Shown: positions 45,383-58,625 of the stretch, piece by piece
Layout: each line of letters begins with the position of its first letter
Position numbering within the stretch: position 1 is the stretch's first letter
Assembly: GCA_000708835.1 (NCBI GenBank)
Contig: DF237045.1
Span: forward strand, 62,001 to 126,000
DNA length: 64,000 nt
DNA from: Klebsormidium nitens
Lineage: Eukaryota > Streptophyta > Klebsormidiophyceae > Klebsormidiales > Klebsormidiaceae
Reading direction: 5' to 3'
Position numbers and translations under genes: made by a program
Notes under the pieces: model-generated
What the model was told of the DNA's origin: nothing
The model's input: the letters and a program-made list of their open reading frames with translations, nothing else
Database searches by the model: none

Positions 45383-48300
45383 ATGGGGCGCACTTTGCCA
45401 ATCCTCCTGCTTCATCCTGTTTTCTTAATTGCGATCAGCGCTCTGCTGCAGTTGACATCAGCAACGTTGCTCTTGGGTCAAATTGTCACTGGCAGCGGTT
45501 ACAACAAAGCGATTGAGGTGCGCAATCCTGGGCCCTTCAGTGAAGCAGTGAACCTAACCCAATTTGGCTTGCTCTGGCTCCCCAACGGGCAAGACTTTCG
45601 TGTGTCCGGTTGGCAACAGCTCCAAGCCCCTATTGCAGCCGAGACGGCTCTGGTTCCGGGGGGTGGATCATACCTTATTGCGCACACACGCGCGGCCCCC
45701 TGGCTGGTGGGAAATGCAAGTGCCCTTAGTGAAGTAAGTTAGCCGTGTCAGAGATTCTTCAACAATACACCATCCTTGCTGCAAGTTCAGCACTGGAAAG
45801 TGGTTCCTAGAAAGCTTAGAGCATTTTGAACCCGCCGTGCTGGTGTTCGCCTTTGCAGAGAAACTCAAGACTGTCATGGGTGTATGCACGGGGTCCGTCT
45901 GCAGTAATCCAGCGAGAGTTTCTAGTCTCTGTGGTTTACATTGTGACTCTGTAGTACATTTTGGCATCGAGGCAGTGTTGGGATGCTACCTGTGTATGGA
46001 GTCCTATTAAGGCTTAGCTCTCGGTGATTGATATGTCAACTTGCTGCAGAATAGAGACTCGCAAAGCTTTGGGAACTCAAGTAGCACTAAATACTTGAAG
46101 ATTGTATTAGGAGGGGTGCAGCGGTTTGAGGTACAGGTTTTGGTTGCGCAGAAACTCCTTTTCTTGACAATGATTCTTAAAGTACCAGTCTCCTTCTACA
46201 ATGCTGCTGATCAGACATGAGTGCCGCTGTGATCCCACTTTCCCAGAAAACTTTGGTCCTCAACAAGCAGAGGGGCCGGTCGAATTTCCACGAGCTTTGC
46301 CAGCAGTCTGTATCTCATCAAAGAGCTGGTTTGTACAAGAAATAACGGCCGCTTCAACAGTGGAGGTAGCAGGGTTATCTATAGTTCTACCAATCAGCTC
46401 GTACTTCTTTTGGTTGGTGGAAATGTGTAAGCACATAGCTTTACTCTCAAGACGCAGGACTCTCACAGCTCCTTCCTGGTGGCTGCCCATGTTATCATCT
46501 GCTTAACGTCCATATCCTTTCCCGCTCGCCTGTGCAGGCTTTCCTTTTCGATGGGAATGATGTTCTCGCGCTGGCAATGCGGGCGGACAACAATACCTGG
46601 CTGCCAATTGACATTGTGAGCCTTCTTTCCTCCAAACGGGGCCTGGTTTACGGTTCTTCATTCAAATGTCCTGTCTGACGGAAACCACCATGACATTTGG
46701 CTGGTTCCATTGTCGAATTCAGCAACAAGGAACCCCGTAAGTAGGCGCGTGGAGCCCTTGTACAGGTTTTTTGAGAGAGGTGACGATCTGTCACGGTCAT
46801 TATGACTGGTGAGGATAAACCGGTGTCAGATTCGGAGCAGTTGACCACGACATATGGGAGGTTGAAGCAGTCGACTGCGACATATTGGATGACATTGTTG
46901 GCACTCAAAGTGACATCAAAGTGGAAGCTTGTCCTGAAGCAAGTTATCTTTGGAATTGAAAGACTGTTCTTTTCTGTCGCCATCCTCACCCTTTCTAATG
47001 AAGACCTCAGCACCCAAGGTCTTACCTTTGTCTGATCCCTCTTCAGAAAGGAACTGAATTGCGTGGTCGTTTCTTGATCAGTCTCGACTTTTAGCTGGAC
47101 CTTGTTTAAGCGTGACTAAACCGCTTGCTAACCCTTGTCCCATGCCTTGCTAACCAGGTCGGAAACCCGAATCGCTACAATGCGAGCGGGTGGGCTGTTG
47201 CCGGACTCCCAAGCGCAACCCGAAACCACACCCTCTTTCGCAAAACCAGCATCACTTCTCCCACCGTAAACTGGACCCTTTCCGCCGGCACCGACGCCGC
47301 CTCCTCTCAGTGGATCGTTCTTCCGAGCACCGTTCTCAGACCCGGGGGGTCGAACGGCACTGGATCGGTCCCCCTGACGAGCGGGCAGTGTAGCAAGGCC
47401 GCTGGTGTAACAAGTGACCGGAGGAAAAATAAGAGCGTGTTGAAAGTTGCCATGTGGACCGTGGACTGGTTGTTTGACGGCGTTAGCGATCCGGCTGGGT
47501 CGCCCTGGAATGGCGGAGCAAGTTGTCCAGGTAATAGTACGTTCGCGGGCGTAAGACCTTCATTAGGTCGTTCCTTTACAAAGGTGCAAATAGACATCGC
47601 AAGCGCGGCCAAAGTGGATGCGACGAGTCTTACGTACTTGTACGAATATCAATCTGTTTAAAGGCTTGGTACAGTTATCGACTCCTGTCAACTGTCGAGA
47701 CGAAGCCCCGCTCCTTCTTTGCTGTGTCGCTAATTCGTTCGAACCCCCAATACAGAGAACCCTCCCTACCTCTATGAAAGGGCTTATGACGTACATCTTT
47801 CCCGCCCCTGATCATCGGTCCCCTAATGGATTGGGGTTTCCTCGCTCTCAGCCCGCGGCCAGAACAAGATTCAGGAGATGAATGAACCAGGAGACCGTGC
47901 ACTTGCTTTCCTGTTCTATTGCGAATTTCGTTTCTTTTCGTGCTACTGACCTCAATCTCGGAGATTCGGTCAAAGTCGGTGACAAGTTGTTTTCAAATTT
48001 CCTTACTTCGATTCGCCATACGCCCTGTATCATGTGCAGTCGACTGGGGCCGCCTCATAACGACACGTCTTCATCTCTGGATCTCTGAAGTTCAAGTTCA
48101 AAGAGACGACTTTTTTGAACTAAACGAGTTTCCCGCTGCGCTCAGGCAATCCTGGCGACCCGGGTTTCACGCCCTTGAACCAGTGCAACGCGGCAGGGGC
48201 GGCAGCACGGATCCAACGGGTGGTGCGCCGCATCAAGGATCTTGATGGTACGTTTCCGTCGACCATCTTTCTGCAATCCGTTCCATCCAGAACGCACCCC

Positions 48301-51300
48301 TTGCCTGTCACATTCTTATCTGAACTGACGTCTCTTGAGGTTTCGCTCGAATCGCGAGTTTTGGCAAAGTTGTTTCATCCAGAAAGTTTTCTAAGTTGCA
48401 CTGCTTTCTGAGTTGACGTCCCCTGCCCGACTGGCCGTGCGGAGCTCCCGGGAAGTCAGGGATCAGTGCCCGATGTCCGTTGTCCGCTGTCCGCTTTGTT
48501 ATATTCGTATCTTCAGAAGTAAGCGTGACTAAGTTCTCAACTCCCCGTATGACTTCCTTCTTCTTTTCCTTCACTTGGCTCGCCATTTTTCTGTTTTGCC
48601 AGTTATTGCCGGATTCTTTCATTTTGTCTTCGCTCAATTCATGTCTAAGATTTGCTCAATCAGATGACAGCCAGGCTCTCGTGTTCGATGCCTACGCCCA
48701 CTTTACGTGCCGCACGCAATTGAAGACATTGCAAGCGGCGCCCCAGACAAGATTTATCTCCTTATCTAAAGCTCGCAATTCAGAATGAAAAGGTGCTGAC
48801 ATTACATGCAAATTGCTGACGTCATCCGGACACAATTGCTGACTTCCATAGCAATTCTTGTGCTCCCATGCAGTCGACATCCTAAACCTGGTCCAAGTAG
48901 AGAGCTGCGGTGTCCTGCAGCAACTGGTCAACGGTTCCGATGCAGGGTGAGCTCAGAAGTCATTACCTACGCTTCAAGAGCCCTCAAGATTGGTCGTTGT
49001 GCTTTTTATTGTGCATCGCTTTGGGAGCTTGTTTTTGTGTGATACTTCAGCATGCTTCCCACTGATTGACTGAAGTCAGAGGACGCGGCACTGAACGAAT
49101 AGCGTTCTTGAGCTGTCCTGTCGTAAGGCCCGAAGTCGACACTGTACTGTCAATAATCAAACGTGCTCATCCCTTTTCTCTCAAGATTATGATTTGAAGT
49201 TCGCGGCATCGAAGCATTTTTAGCTAGCCTTTGGACCTTCAAAAAACTCGTGGTCCGTCGTGCCCAAGACTTCTACGGAGTAAAGCGGTTGTGCTTACGA
49301 TGCGACGGACATCGACTTCTGTAATTTGCTGTTTCATCGTTACGTTGATCTCCCGAAGACACTGCATACAAGTTGCAGGCTAGCGTTGGCAAGAGACGCT
49401 GCACATTGGAGACACCGTTGTCCGGGTTTGCTTTCACTTTCGTGACAGTTTGTCTTATTCGCCTCCTCCAGGTATGCCTCGTATCTGGGCGTCTCGAACG
49501 ACTCCGTTTCAGGGCTGAATCTAGGACTGCTGTTCAGGCTGGACCCCATTCTGCCCATCGGAGTAAGTGCAAGCGATTTTTGTTGCAACAAGAGACTCGC
49601 TACCGAAAACCTACTTGTAATCGTTTTACTTTGTCCATGGCCCAGTAAACCGTCACTTGGGGGGATCGACCGTTCCAAAGCGGTGTGCTTTGCGACAAGA
49701 GCGTGCTCTTGTGAGGCTCTTTACAGTCACGTATAGCGAAGAAATTGGACATGTCGCTTAGGCAGCTCTGTGCGTCCCTCCTCGTTCCACGCAAGACATG
49801 GAGGGAGCTTCAAAAAGAAAAGGACAACGTGACACTGCTTTCTCGTTTGCTTGAGATTGACGGTTTGTGAGCTGGGAGACTTTGTGTGCCCCTTGCTGAA
49901 CTTACAAACCATATCCGGTAAGAATTAGATGACCTTTTGGTCAATTATGGTACCTCAAAAAAACCGCCAGCAAACGTGCCTGTATAATGTTCCTTCGCTT
50001 TACGAATGCCCAACACTTTGGCAACAGGGTTGCGAGAACACCTCAGCCGCCAGCATAGAAAGCCACAGTCGGCCTCATCCGTTGGTGAGGCTATGACTGC
50101 AAGCGGCTGACGTCATGCTCCCCTGCAGAGGATCTTGGGGAACATGAGCTACCCGCTGCCGGGCTCCGCCTGCGGCTTCAGCGGAACCGGAACGACCGAC
50201 GCAACCGCCAACTTCCGGACGACCTTCCAGGTTCTCAACCGGTCCGTGGCGTTTATCGGTATGGAGCTGCCAGGATTCCCACGAGACCCCGAGAGTTGCG
50301 CCGTTAGGGAAGCGCAGGTGAGACGAAAACCTGCGTTCACACGGGCTAAAGTTGTTCCCGTTTTTGTGTGTATATCTTAGCGATCCGGGTCAGGAAAATT
50401 GCTCAGTTTGACGTTCAATTAAGCTCAGGGGTTGCCGCAAGATCCCCAGAGCCCAATTCTTGAGGAGCAGAAACCGTACTTCGCTATTTCGACAACCCTT
50501 CGCAATTCGTGACGTGGGTTTTAACGTTCCCCCTGGCATAAGCTGCTTGCACACTGTGTCACGACGCCGCCTTGCAATCTTGGAGTGCTCTCTGCCGGTC
50601 GACTATCATCGAATCCAGATGATGCTACCGTTTCCGATTTTATCCGCGCCTAAGAGCGTCGAAATAACGACGAAAATAGCCTTTTCTCCTCAGGCTTGCC
50701 TGTCCGACGACCTTAAGGCAGCAATTATCAGCGCGGAAGTGCACCTAAGAGTGTCTAAATAAAGCTTCATCAGCTTTTCTCCAATGGCTTGCCTGTCCGT
50801 CGTCATTGCAGGCAGCAATCATCAGTGCGGAAGTGCAGCGCCGGATCGCGGCCGGGCAGGAGGTTGTGCTCGCGGGCAATCTCAACGACTGGTCGGCCGT
50901 GGACACAGACCCCCTGGTACGTCTGTCAACCTCTGAGTCGTGGACTCAAGAAGATTGTACATTCCACGGAGTACTGAGACTGTACTGTTGTGCATTCTAG
51001 TCTCTTTCAGCCGCCTCCTCTCGTCCAACCCCTCCAGTCGTCCTTCTGGATGATGAATCTGCAGTAGTGCAACTTCGCACGGACCCCGCCCTTTGCTTCT
51101 TTTTGCTTGATCGGCCTCCTGCTTCTGAAATGCCGACCGATCAATGGTGCTTGCCTTACGTCAAGCTCATTACGGCTGATCCGTTCAGGCGCGGTCGCTT
51201 TATCGCTTAATTTTTGCCGGCACTTCCATCTTGACGCGCAATGCACTCTTAGAACGAACCCTCACATCTAACAATCTTCTTTTTCCCTCTCGGCCGCCTC

Positions 51301-52633
51301 ATTGTTCTTTCACCACCAAACGTCTTTCCGCTTCTCTCATCTTTTCTCTGTGTTTGAGCAGCACTTCTTTGTCCAATTATCCGAGGAGCCTCTCTTCAAC
51401 GGCTCAGATTTGACGCCACGCTTGTTTTCCGTCGCAGGGTCACGTGCCCATCTCCCGGGTTCTGCAGTCGCTGCAATACCCAAACGCGTCCGGTCCCCCG
51501 CAGCTCATCAGCGCTGCCACGTGGTTGTCCGACGCGAATCGTTACACGTCCGAAGGTCCGGCGGTGGCGGGGGGATTCCCCGCGCCCCAACAAGTGGACT
51601 TTATCCTCGTCACGCAGGGGCTAGCGAGCCTCAACGTGACCGTACAAATTGCCCATGATAACGTGAGTCTACTAGTCTAGTTATTTTGGATCCCTATCGT
51701 GTCTGTAGTTTCCAGCTAAAAGTTTTCTGGTCAATGCGTGAGATTACTTGTCCATGGCATTGGACGTTGCTCTGTTTTTGCAGCGAAACGCCCTTCCTAG
51801 CATTGCTCTTTCGTCAGAGATCGTAAGCGTTTGACTTGATGGAGGCGCCAGTTTGCCGTGTCAGGAAAGTGTTGGGAACGTATCTTGACAACCCGCTGCC
51901 TCGACCCGCTGTCACTGTCGTCTCTTTCTTCTGCACGGACCTGGCACAGACCTCTTTTTGAATTGAACGCACCTTCGTGATTTCGTGGTTTGTACGGAGA
52001 CAAACTTGGGGTCTTTCGGATACACCTCTGAACATGGTTGCCAATGACAGCATTTCGCTTCTTTCAACGAGGCTTCCCTTCCGCACGTTTCTACAGGCTA
52101 CTCTTCAAAGTCTGTCAAGCCATTGGCCCCTCGTCCTCACGTTGCAAGTTCCGGATAGCAAGACGGCCACTGTAGCTCCCGTTGCCCAGGTATTGTTGCC
52201 CAATGTCACTACAAGTAGTAACTCGAGTTCAAGTGTTGTAGTGCCGTCGCCTGTTGCCACGTCATCGCTTACTAGTACATTAGATAGGAAGAGCAGTAGT
52301 AGCCTTCTGCTACCGATCGTACTCGGCAGTGCAGGCGGTGCCCTCTTTGTTGCACTAGCATGCTTACTGGTTTTCGTAGGGATGCGACGGAGAAAGAGGG
52401 TGTACAGTCATAGGCGGCTTCAGAAGCAAACACAGTTAGAAGGACATAGGCAAAGCCTGGAAGTTGCGGTGGAGCAAAAACGGGAGTCTACCGAAGAGCG
52501 GGAAAGCATGGTAGAGAATGTAGATGAGGATAAAGACGATTGGAGGCCCATAGATCGATCCATGCCGACAATCAAGTCGGGTGAAATCCTAGAGCTAGGT
52601 TTGTATGCCAAATCCCCCTTTGATGATGACTAG
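45383..52633 (+). CDS. Type I membrane protein: lamin-tail-like + EEP domain, probable pseudonuclease
   Basis: Exons: 45383-45733, 46538-46615, 47158-47530, 48146-48247, 48874-48946, 49472-49562, 50129-50317, 50812-50916, 51438-51662, 51784-51822, 52097-52633. All phases join, giving 720 residues. A signal peptide (about 1-27) is followed by an LTD-like domain (GSGYNKAIEVRNPG, FDGNDVLAL, RNHTLFRK), then an EEP domain (KVAMWTVDWLFDG, DILNLVQVE, MSYPLPGSACGFSG, VVLAGNLNDW, VDFILVT, SSHWPLVL). A Ser/Thr linker, one membrane helix (about 612-636), an RRRKR stop-transfer and a Glu/Asp-rich tail of about 80 residues complete it. LTD plus EEP is the layout of bacterial secreted nucleases of the ExeM type. 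The usual catalytic Asn, Glu, His, Asp and the Asp of SDH are replaced here (T244, Q309, E402, N442, S550), while N444, D508 and H551 remain. It is therefore probably a surface binding protein rather than a nuclease. Several N-glycosylation sequons fit the extracellular side. Confidence 0.85.
50645..50760 (+). repeat. Ghost copy of EEP-gene exon 8 acceptor edge
   Basis: The block GCTTGCCTGTCCGACGACCTTAAGGCAGCAATTATC (50693-50728; first bases of a longer match) mirrors the functional exon 8 junction, where GCTTGCCTGTCCGTCG is followed by the TTGCAG acceptor and GCAGCAATCATCAG at 50812. The unit, including upstream CACCTAAGAGTGTC/CGCCTAAGAGCGTC blocks, repeats at about 94-97 bases. The ghost still codes AAIISAEVHLRV before a stop, but its acceptor has become AAG. 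Confidence 0.88.
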
Positions 52634-53944
52634 AACGGAGGACTTTAAATGAGAGGAACCCAAATGTTAATGTTCGGATAAAGTGCGAGTGATTTGCCTG
52701 TTTCCCAAAAGCATGACTTGGAAAATCAAAATGCTGCGAGTTTTTGAATGCGTTCAAAGGTTGGCATGGGATTTTAGAGCACCTCAGACTGGACCGCCAT
52801 TGCGCCATGGAACTTACATTCTATTGAATTGCTTTGCGTCTCATGGACGCATCAAAGGGTGCTAGCCATTCTGAAACCAGTGACAACGCTCTGACCGTTA
52901 AAGCTGAGTCGTCATTTTATTGAAATACAACTTGCAATCGCCGGTGTTTTGTCTGACAAGTTGCCAGAGAGGGCCATGGCGGCTGGCAATGATTATGAGA
53001 CGAATTATGAAACGGGTAGCGGCCATGGTGCGGCACCGGAAAGCCTGGCGCAACTAGTTGTAGTCACTGGCGGCTCAATCCAAACAAGAGGTTCAATTGC
53101 AACTAACGACTCTAGCTTTGATTGAAGCGCGGCTCGGTACGTAGGACTCAGCCAATGGCATGCCCAAGAGATAGAGATGATGCATATTAATTTGAAAGCC
53201 CCGAGGGCAGTTCACAAGCTTAGTAGCATGTTGTTGCATGCTTGTCGTCCGAATTTGCATGACGTGCTTAGGCCGCAAAGAGGAGTACAGGAGTAGTAAG
53301 GAGCCGGCTCATGCATGCATGTCCGATATGAGTGTGGAACTCGGTGCGATCCGCGGCCGCTGAGCGCGCGCTTTGCGGCGCGCCCGCGCGTGGGGGGCCC
53401 GCCGGCCGTTCAATGTGGCGTCACGGTGCTGCCCGCCTGCGCGGCAAATCATTCGCCCCAAGTACGTACCGAGGAGTAAGTACTTGTGAATCATTCTTGT
53501 ACGGACAACGTGCACATGACGCAACTGGTATCTGGTACGTACTGTACTGAGGACTTCTTGAACACTCTAGTGCCCAAAATGCTCCGCTTGTGGATCTGGA
53601 AAAGAATTTGGTGTCATCCTGGTACCTACCGTCACTTTGGAAAAAGAAAGGAGGTCCTGAGGGCATCACCCGTCAGTTGACCAAGTTCGAAGTGGAGGGC
53701 AGTCCGCCCGTTCTTTCTTCCATTCTCCTTTATCCGACGTCGATACGCCGATAGGGGAACGAGGGCGGGTGTTTTAAGCATGTCGTCGAAAAAGGAAGCC
53801 CTCGCCAGGAGTTGGCAATTTCTGCAGATTGCGGGCGACGAAAGGAAGGTTGCATTCCAAGGTACGGCGTTTTGACCAGAAGCCGCTCGCAGTCAACTGT
53901 TGACGTCAAGGCGGGGTTGACTTGCGCAACTGCGAGCTTCGTCG
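52634..53944. other. Intergenic region before the WRKY gene
   Basis: No gene recognised. It should contain the 3' UTR of the membrane protein and the promoter and 5' UTR of the WRKY gene. A very GC-rich island with NotI/AscI-like words lies at 53345-53415, and GC-rich stretches continue to about 53460. No clear TATA box was seen near the WRKY start. Confidence 0.5.
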
Positions 53945-56900
53945 TTGGTCCACCCCGTTCAAAGCTTGCATGCGACCTCGCAAAACATGTCTCACAATTC
54001 GGACAAGGGGAGAGAAGACCCTCCGGGCTTTGGACTTTCGTTGGCTCCTCCCACAGGGAACCCCATGACTCTCGCGGTGAGCTCCCCTGTGGAGTTCGGC
54101 AGAATGGACTTGGGATTAGACGTGAACCCCAGCAGTTACACACGGAGTTTGCACCCCTTTCTGAGGCCTTCGGCAGCGGAGGCGACGGCCGGGGGGGTCC
54201 CGACAGAGCACGACGAAGACACCCACACTTTGACGGGGAGGAAACTAGAGGCGTTGCAGGACTTGGCAGCTGATTTCCTGAAAATGGTTAAGGACTCGAG
54301 CAGCAAAGAACTGGGCGGCGATGGGGAGCTGAAAACGCAATCTCTCTTTCGAACGGTTCCAACGAACATGGCAAAGCCCCCCCTGGGGCAGAACCCTATC
54401 AGGCGGTTTGGGTCACAGAGGCAAAACTCGCTGAGGTTTAGAACAAACCCGCCGGAGAGAATGGACATCCCGCGGGCTGTTGCGATCCCGCCCAACATGT
54501 TCAGCCCGAGTATGTTGGAGTCCCCCATTCTGCTGCGGTCATCGCAGGTGCGCACAATTCTCTTTCCTTACGCTTTCCAAAAGGAGATTGTCACTGTTTC
54601 CCTCGCGCTTGGGCAGGGGCCTTTCACATCGGAGGCTGCGGCTGCAACTGTTGAGCTGTCGTGTGCAAATACAGTAAAGAGTTGGGGGGGAGTTTTGGAG
54701 AGGACTGGGTCTGGAGCTGGTGAATGTTGTCATTGAGCTGTATGGATAATAGAAATTATTAGGGGCAGCTGGATTGCTATGCTCCTACGACAGTAAGTGG
54801 CTAGCTGCGCCGTCCGCTGGAATGTCATTCTGCGAATTGACACTCAAACTTCACAAGCCCGATGGCCAAGATTCCAGATTAGCTGTCCCTTTGTTTGCTG
54901 TTGCATCACATTATGCTCACCTACAAACCCTAATGGGGCCAGAACCAATGCCCCTTTGCCAAGTGACGCTACCTAATGCCATAAGATTCAACACTTCACC
55001 ACAGCTCGCCCCCCCTCAATTTTGAAAAAGCAACACAGAACAAGGTGTTATGCCACAGGCGTAGCTTTCCGCATGCAATTGCCCCTTTGTCAACACATAC
55101 AAAGTTTCATGGTTGCTCGCAACCAGCTTTCAAATCAACCCAGCAACGATAAGCTTGTACAGTCACTTGTTGTACGTATCAGGCACCATGAGCAACTCAT
55201 CGAACCCAAACTGCGTGTACCAAATTGTGAAAGTGAGGCGCTTTTAAACAAATATCGTAAGTGACGCTGTTTTGTTTCTCGTGTACAGGCAGAGCCATCT
55301 CCCACCACCGGCACCTTTCCGCTGCCCCCTTTCTTTCAGGGGGGCGGCCCCGCCCTGTCTTCTTCCCCCCGGTCGCGCGAGCAGCAGGAGGCGGCCAGTC
55401 AACAGGGCTTCATGTTCTTCCAAAATCGGCAGGCACGCTCAGAGCAGGTTCCAACCCGGCTGATGTCGCCACTCTCCGGACAGGTGTGTTCTTCTCCCCC
55501 GTCCTTGTCTTAGGAACCTTCCCGTCTTCTCCTATCAGCAGAAAGACAGGGGCAAACGTTCCTGGAAGTGAGCTCTGACTTCTGAGGAATGAAGATGGGT
55601 TGTCCTTTTGACCTGTCCGGCATTGAAACTTCAATTTGTTGGCAACCGCGACCGGATGTATCCGGCAATCCGTCAGCACTGTTCCCATAGGTTGTGTTCC
55701 ATGTAAACGACAGAGTTAATTCCTTACTTCAGTCACCTCCTTTACAAAATACTATCAGCCAACTGTGAGCAATCCTCTTGATTACCCGATAAGATACTGT
55801 TTCAGCCCAGGACTTCATTTGAAAGTGGTGGTCCGTGCAGCATCTTGGGAATTGGGTCTGCTTATGACCTTTTTTCTCTGCAAGAATCGAGAAAGAGTTG
55901 AGGTGCCTACAGGTAAGTGGTCTAGGCTTCTCCTATTGCTTGGAGATGCTAGCCAGGCGCTCAGTTTGAAACTACTTATAAGCGTGTCGCTCACATCCCC
56001 CCCGGTTTTCACCAGGTAGCACAATCGCCCCCGCAGCAGCCTATCCCCTTCTTCAACTCCAGCATTTCCCCCCAGTACAAGCCAAGCCCCTCGCGCCCTC
56101 CTGTTGCGTCCCGCCCCCCCATCCCAATGCCCCAGCCGCTCCAGATCAGCGACCCCCCCGAAATGTTGGAGGAGTTCGAAAAGCCCTCGGAAGACGGGTA
56201 CAACTGGCGCAAGTACGGGCAGAAACAGGTAAAGGGGTCGCAATACCCGCGCAGTTATTACAAGTGCACGCATCCGGGGTGCGACGTCAAGAAGAAGGTG
56301 GAGCGATCGAAAGACGGGAAAGTCGCGGAGAACGTTTACAAGGGGACGCACACGCACCCGATGCCGATGCCCCCCCGCCGGTTCATCCAGGGGTCTCCGT
56401 CGACAATGGTTAGCCCACAGGCCATCAAAGCGACGCAAGAGGTGCCGTCAGATAACGTTCGCTCTCCTGGGGGGGAGGGCGCCGAAGGGTTAGATGACTC
56501 AGCAACGGTTGAGATAACCACCGAGATGGAGATTCGCAGCCGGATCGAGATGCTGAAGCGGGAACTCTCCATGGCAGGGGGGGTGCCGAGTTTACATATA
56601 CCGGACGCCTCAAACGAACCGCCTGATCTGAATAAGGGCGCGTCGCCCCTCACAGCCACGCCGCCACGCAGTGCGGCGTCGTCGTTTGAGAGTGGGGGGG
56701 GCACAGCAGAGCGGAAACGGGCGGCGGAGGAGGGGGAGGAGGTAACGCAAGCGGCAAAGAAAGCGTGAGAAGGGCAACACCGCTCTACCAATCTGTGACT
56801 TGTGCTTTTCTTGCTGTGGTTGTGAGGCAGTAGTCAGAACTGGACAGGGTCGTTGTTTGCTTCTGCACAGATGGTAAAGCAGCTTTCTTGTAGTGGAGTT

Positions 56901-58625
56901 GGCTGAGATGGGGAGCTCGTGACAACAGTCGGAAGGCCCAGCGCTGTAACGAGTAGAAAGGCGGCATCGACTCGGTGTCTATTGGTTGTATGGACAGAAC
57001 GATGGCCGTATTGACTCGGTGTCTGTTGCTTGTCTGGATAGATTGACTGTGGCGTAAGCTCTCCCTTTTGTTCAGTGCATGTTCTTGTGTCAGAATATCT
57101 AAAGAGCAAGCAGGCCATCTGCATCCACTTAAATATCAGTTTGAGTTTGGGTTTTCAATGGTCGAACCTCCCGAATGTGGCCTGTTGTTGTGTCGACCCA
57201 GCTGCGTTTCAATCGTTGGGAAGCATCCCCATAATGCGGCCCGTTTTTCTCCCGTGTAACGGAAAGGACGCGCTTGTGGTTCATCTGCTGCAACTTTCTG
57301 GTCCCTTCTCGATCCGGTTGAAGAGGCAACTTTTATCATTAGCAGCTTAGCTCAAAGCACTATCGTTCTCGTGGACCCTCGCACCTCTATGAGCCTCGGA
57401 ACTGCTTGTTTTCTGCTCCCGAGTGCATAAGGTAGCTTGCTTTTGAGGTATTAAAACATTACTCTGTTGATTTAGGACACAATTTGGAAAGATACCTGAC
57501 ATCTAAACTCGGTCTCTATCACGATGCAGTCGACTGATACCGCCGCCGTCGGGGCGCAATGCGCGAGAGCCGAAGGTGGTGGTGCAGACGACGAGTGACG
57601 TGGACATCCTGGATGACGGGTTTCGGTGGCGCAAATACGGGCAGAAGCAGGTCAAGGACAACTCACATCCCAGGTGAGACCCGGCTTTGCTTCGTGCTCT
57701 CTTTTCGGCCCTCTCCAGTTTCTGCTGTCGTGGCTGCTCCCTTTTTTGTTGTCGAGGCGTGTCGTAGGGAGGGGTGGGTCGCCTTTATGCAGACGGGTAC
57801 CATTGAGCGTCGAGGGGTTGCGAATCAATGGGTTCTCTGATGCGAGCGCTGGTAGTTTCGGAGGTGGCAGCACAGGAGTCGATACGTCGAGCTGCTTTTC
57901 AGAAGCGGAAAGTTCGCGTCGTTCTGGATAGACACGCTTTTACTTGCTTGGGAAGTTTCTCAGGAACCGGCTATCGGAGGCCCTTCCACTTGTTGGTGTG
58001 TTGCCAGCACTCTCGAGAGGGGGTCTGTCTTGACAAATCTGCTTGGATTTAAAACTTCGGTTTCGCAGGGGCTGAACTCTAATCCGCTTGAATACGATCA
58101 GCAAAAGTGGATACGTCTTCCGCATCAGAAAACCAAAATGATGGCAGGTGCAAGGACGATTCTTCCCGGATTTACTACGCCGATTTTCTGATGGAAGTCA
58201 GGGCTGCTGGGCTTTTATCTTATCTACAACCGGGAGCTCTTGGGCATTGCATGCGCTGCGTGCCTTTCCCCTGCAAAGTCCACAAACGCTGGCTCCCAAC
58301 CTCACATACCCGCTGCTGATTTGGTTGACGGGATCTTATGCCGTTGAATTCGCACAGATATTAAATTACGACTTGTTTGTATGCGTGCAGGAGTTACTAC
58401 AAGTGTACGAGTGCCAACTGCCCTGTGCGCAAGCACGTGGAACGGTCGGCGACGGACATTCGAGCAGTCATTACTACGTACGAGGGGAAGCACAACCACG
58501 ACCCGCCTGTAATAGGGTCACATCACCATGACAGCCGGCCTAGCACGCCTCCGTTGCCAGCCGGGACCACGAAGTCTTTAGGGATACAATCCGTTGACAC
58601 GCACTCGCTAGAGGGCCAAGGGTAA
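53945..58625 (+). CDS. Group I WRKY transcription factor
   Basis: Nuclear factor binding W-box DNA (TTGAC core). Exons: 53945-54547, 55289-55483, 56016-56764, 57530-57673, 58391-58625. All phases join, giving 641 residues, or 627 from the Met at 53987. The N-terminus contains the group I Ser/Pro motif ([18 protein letters not shown] then [10 protein letters not shown]), a typical MAP-kinase-phosphorylated region. The N-terminal WRKY domain has WRKYGQK at 330-336 with zinc ligands C350, C355, H378 and H380. The C-terminal WRKY domain has WRKYGQK at 549-555 with C569, C574, H598 and H600. The intron splitting the Arg codon before SYYKC in the second domain is the conserved position of this class. 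Two C-X4-C-X22/23-H-X-H fingers make it group I. Orthology to a named Arabidopsis WRKY cannot be set from sequence alone. Confidence 0.96.
56960..57048 (+). repeat. Short tandem duplication in WRKY intron 3
   Basis: Two adjacent units of about 44 bases share (C/T)GACTCGGTGTCT(A/G)TTG and TT(G/GTC)TNTGGA(C/T)AGA at about 56969-57005 and 57012-57045. No exon edge is included. It is an ordinary small tandem duplication. Confidence 0.6.
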
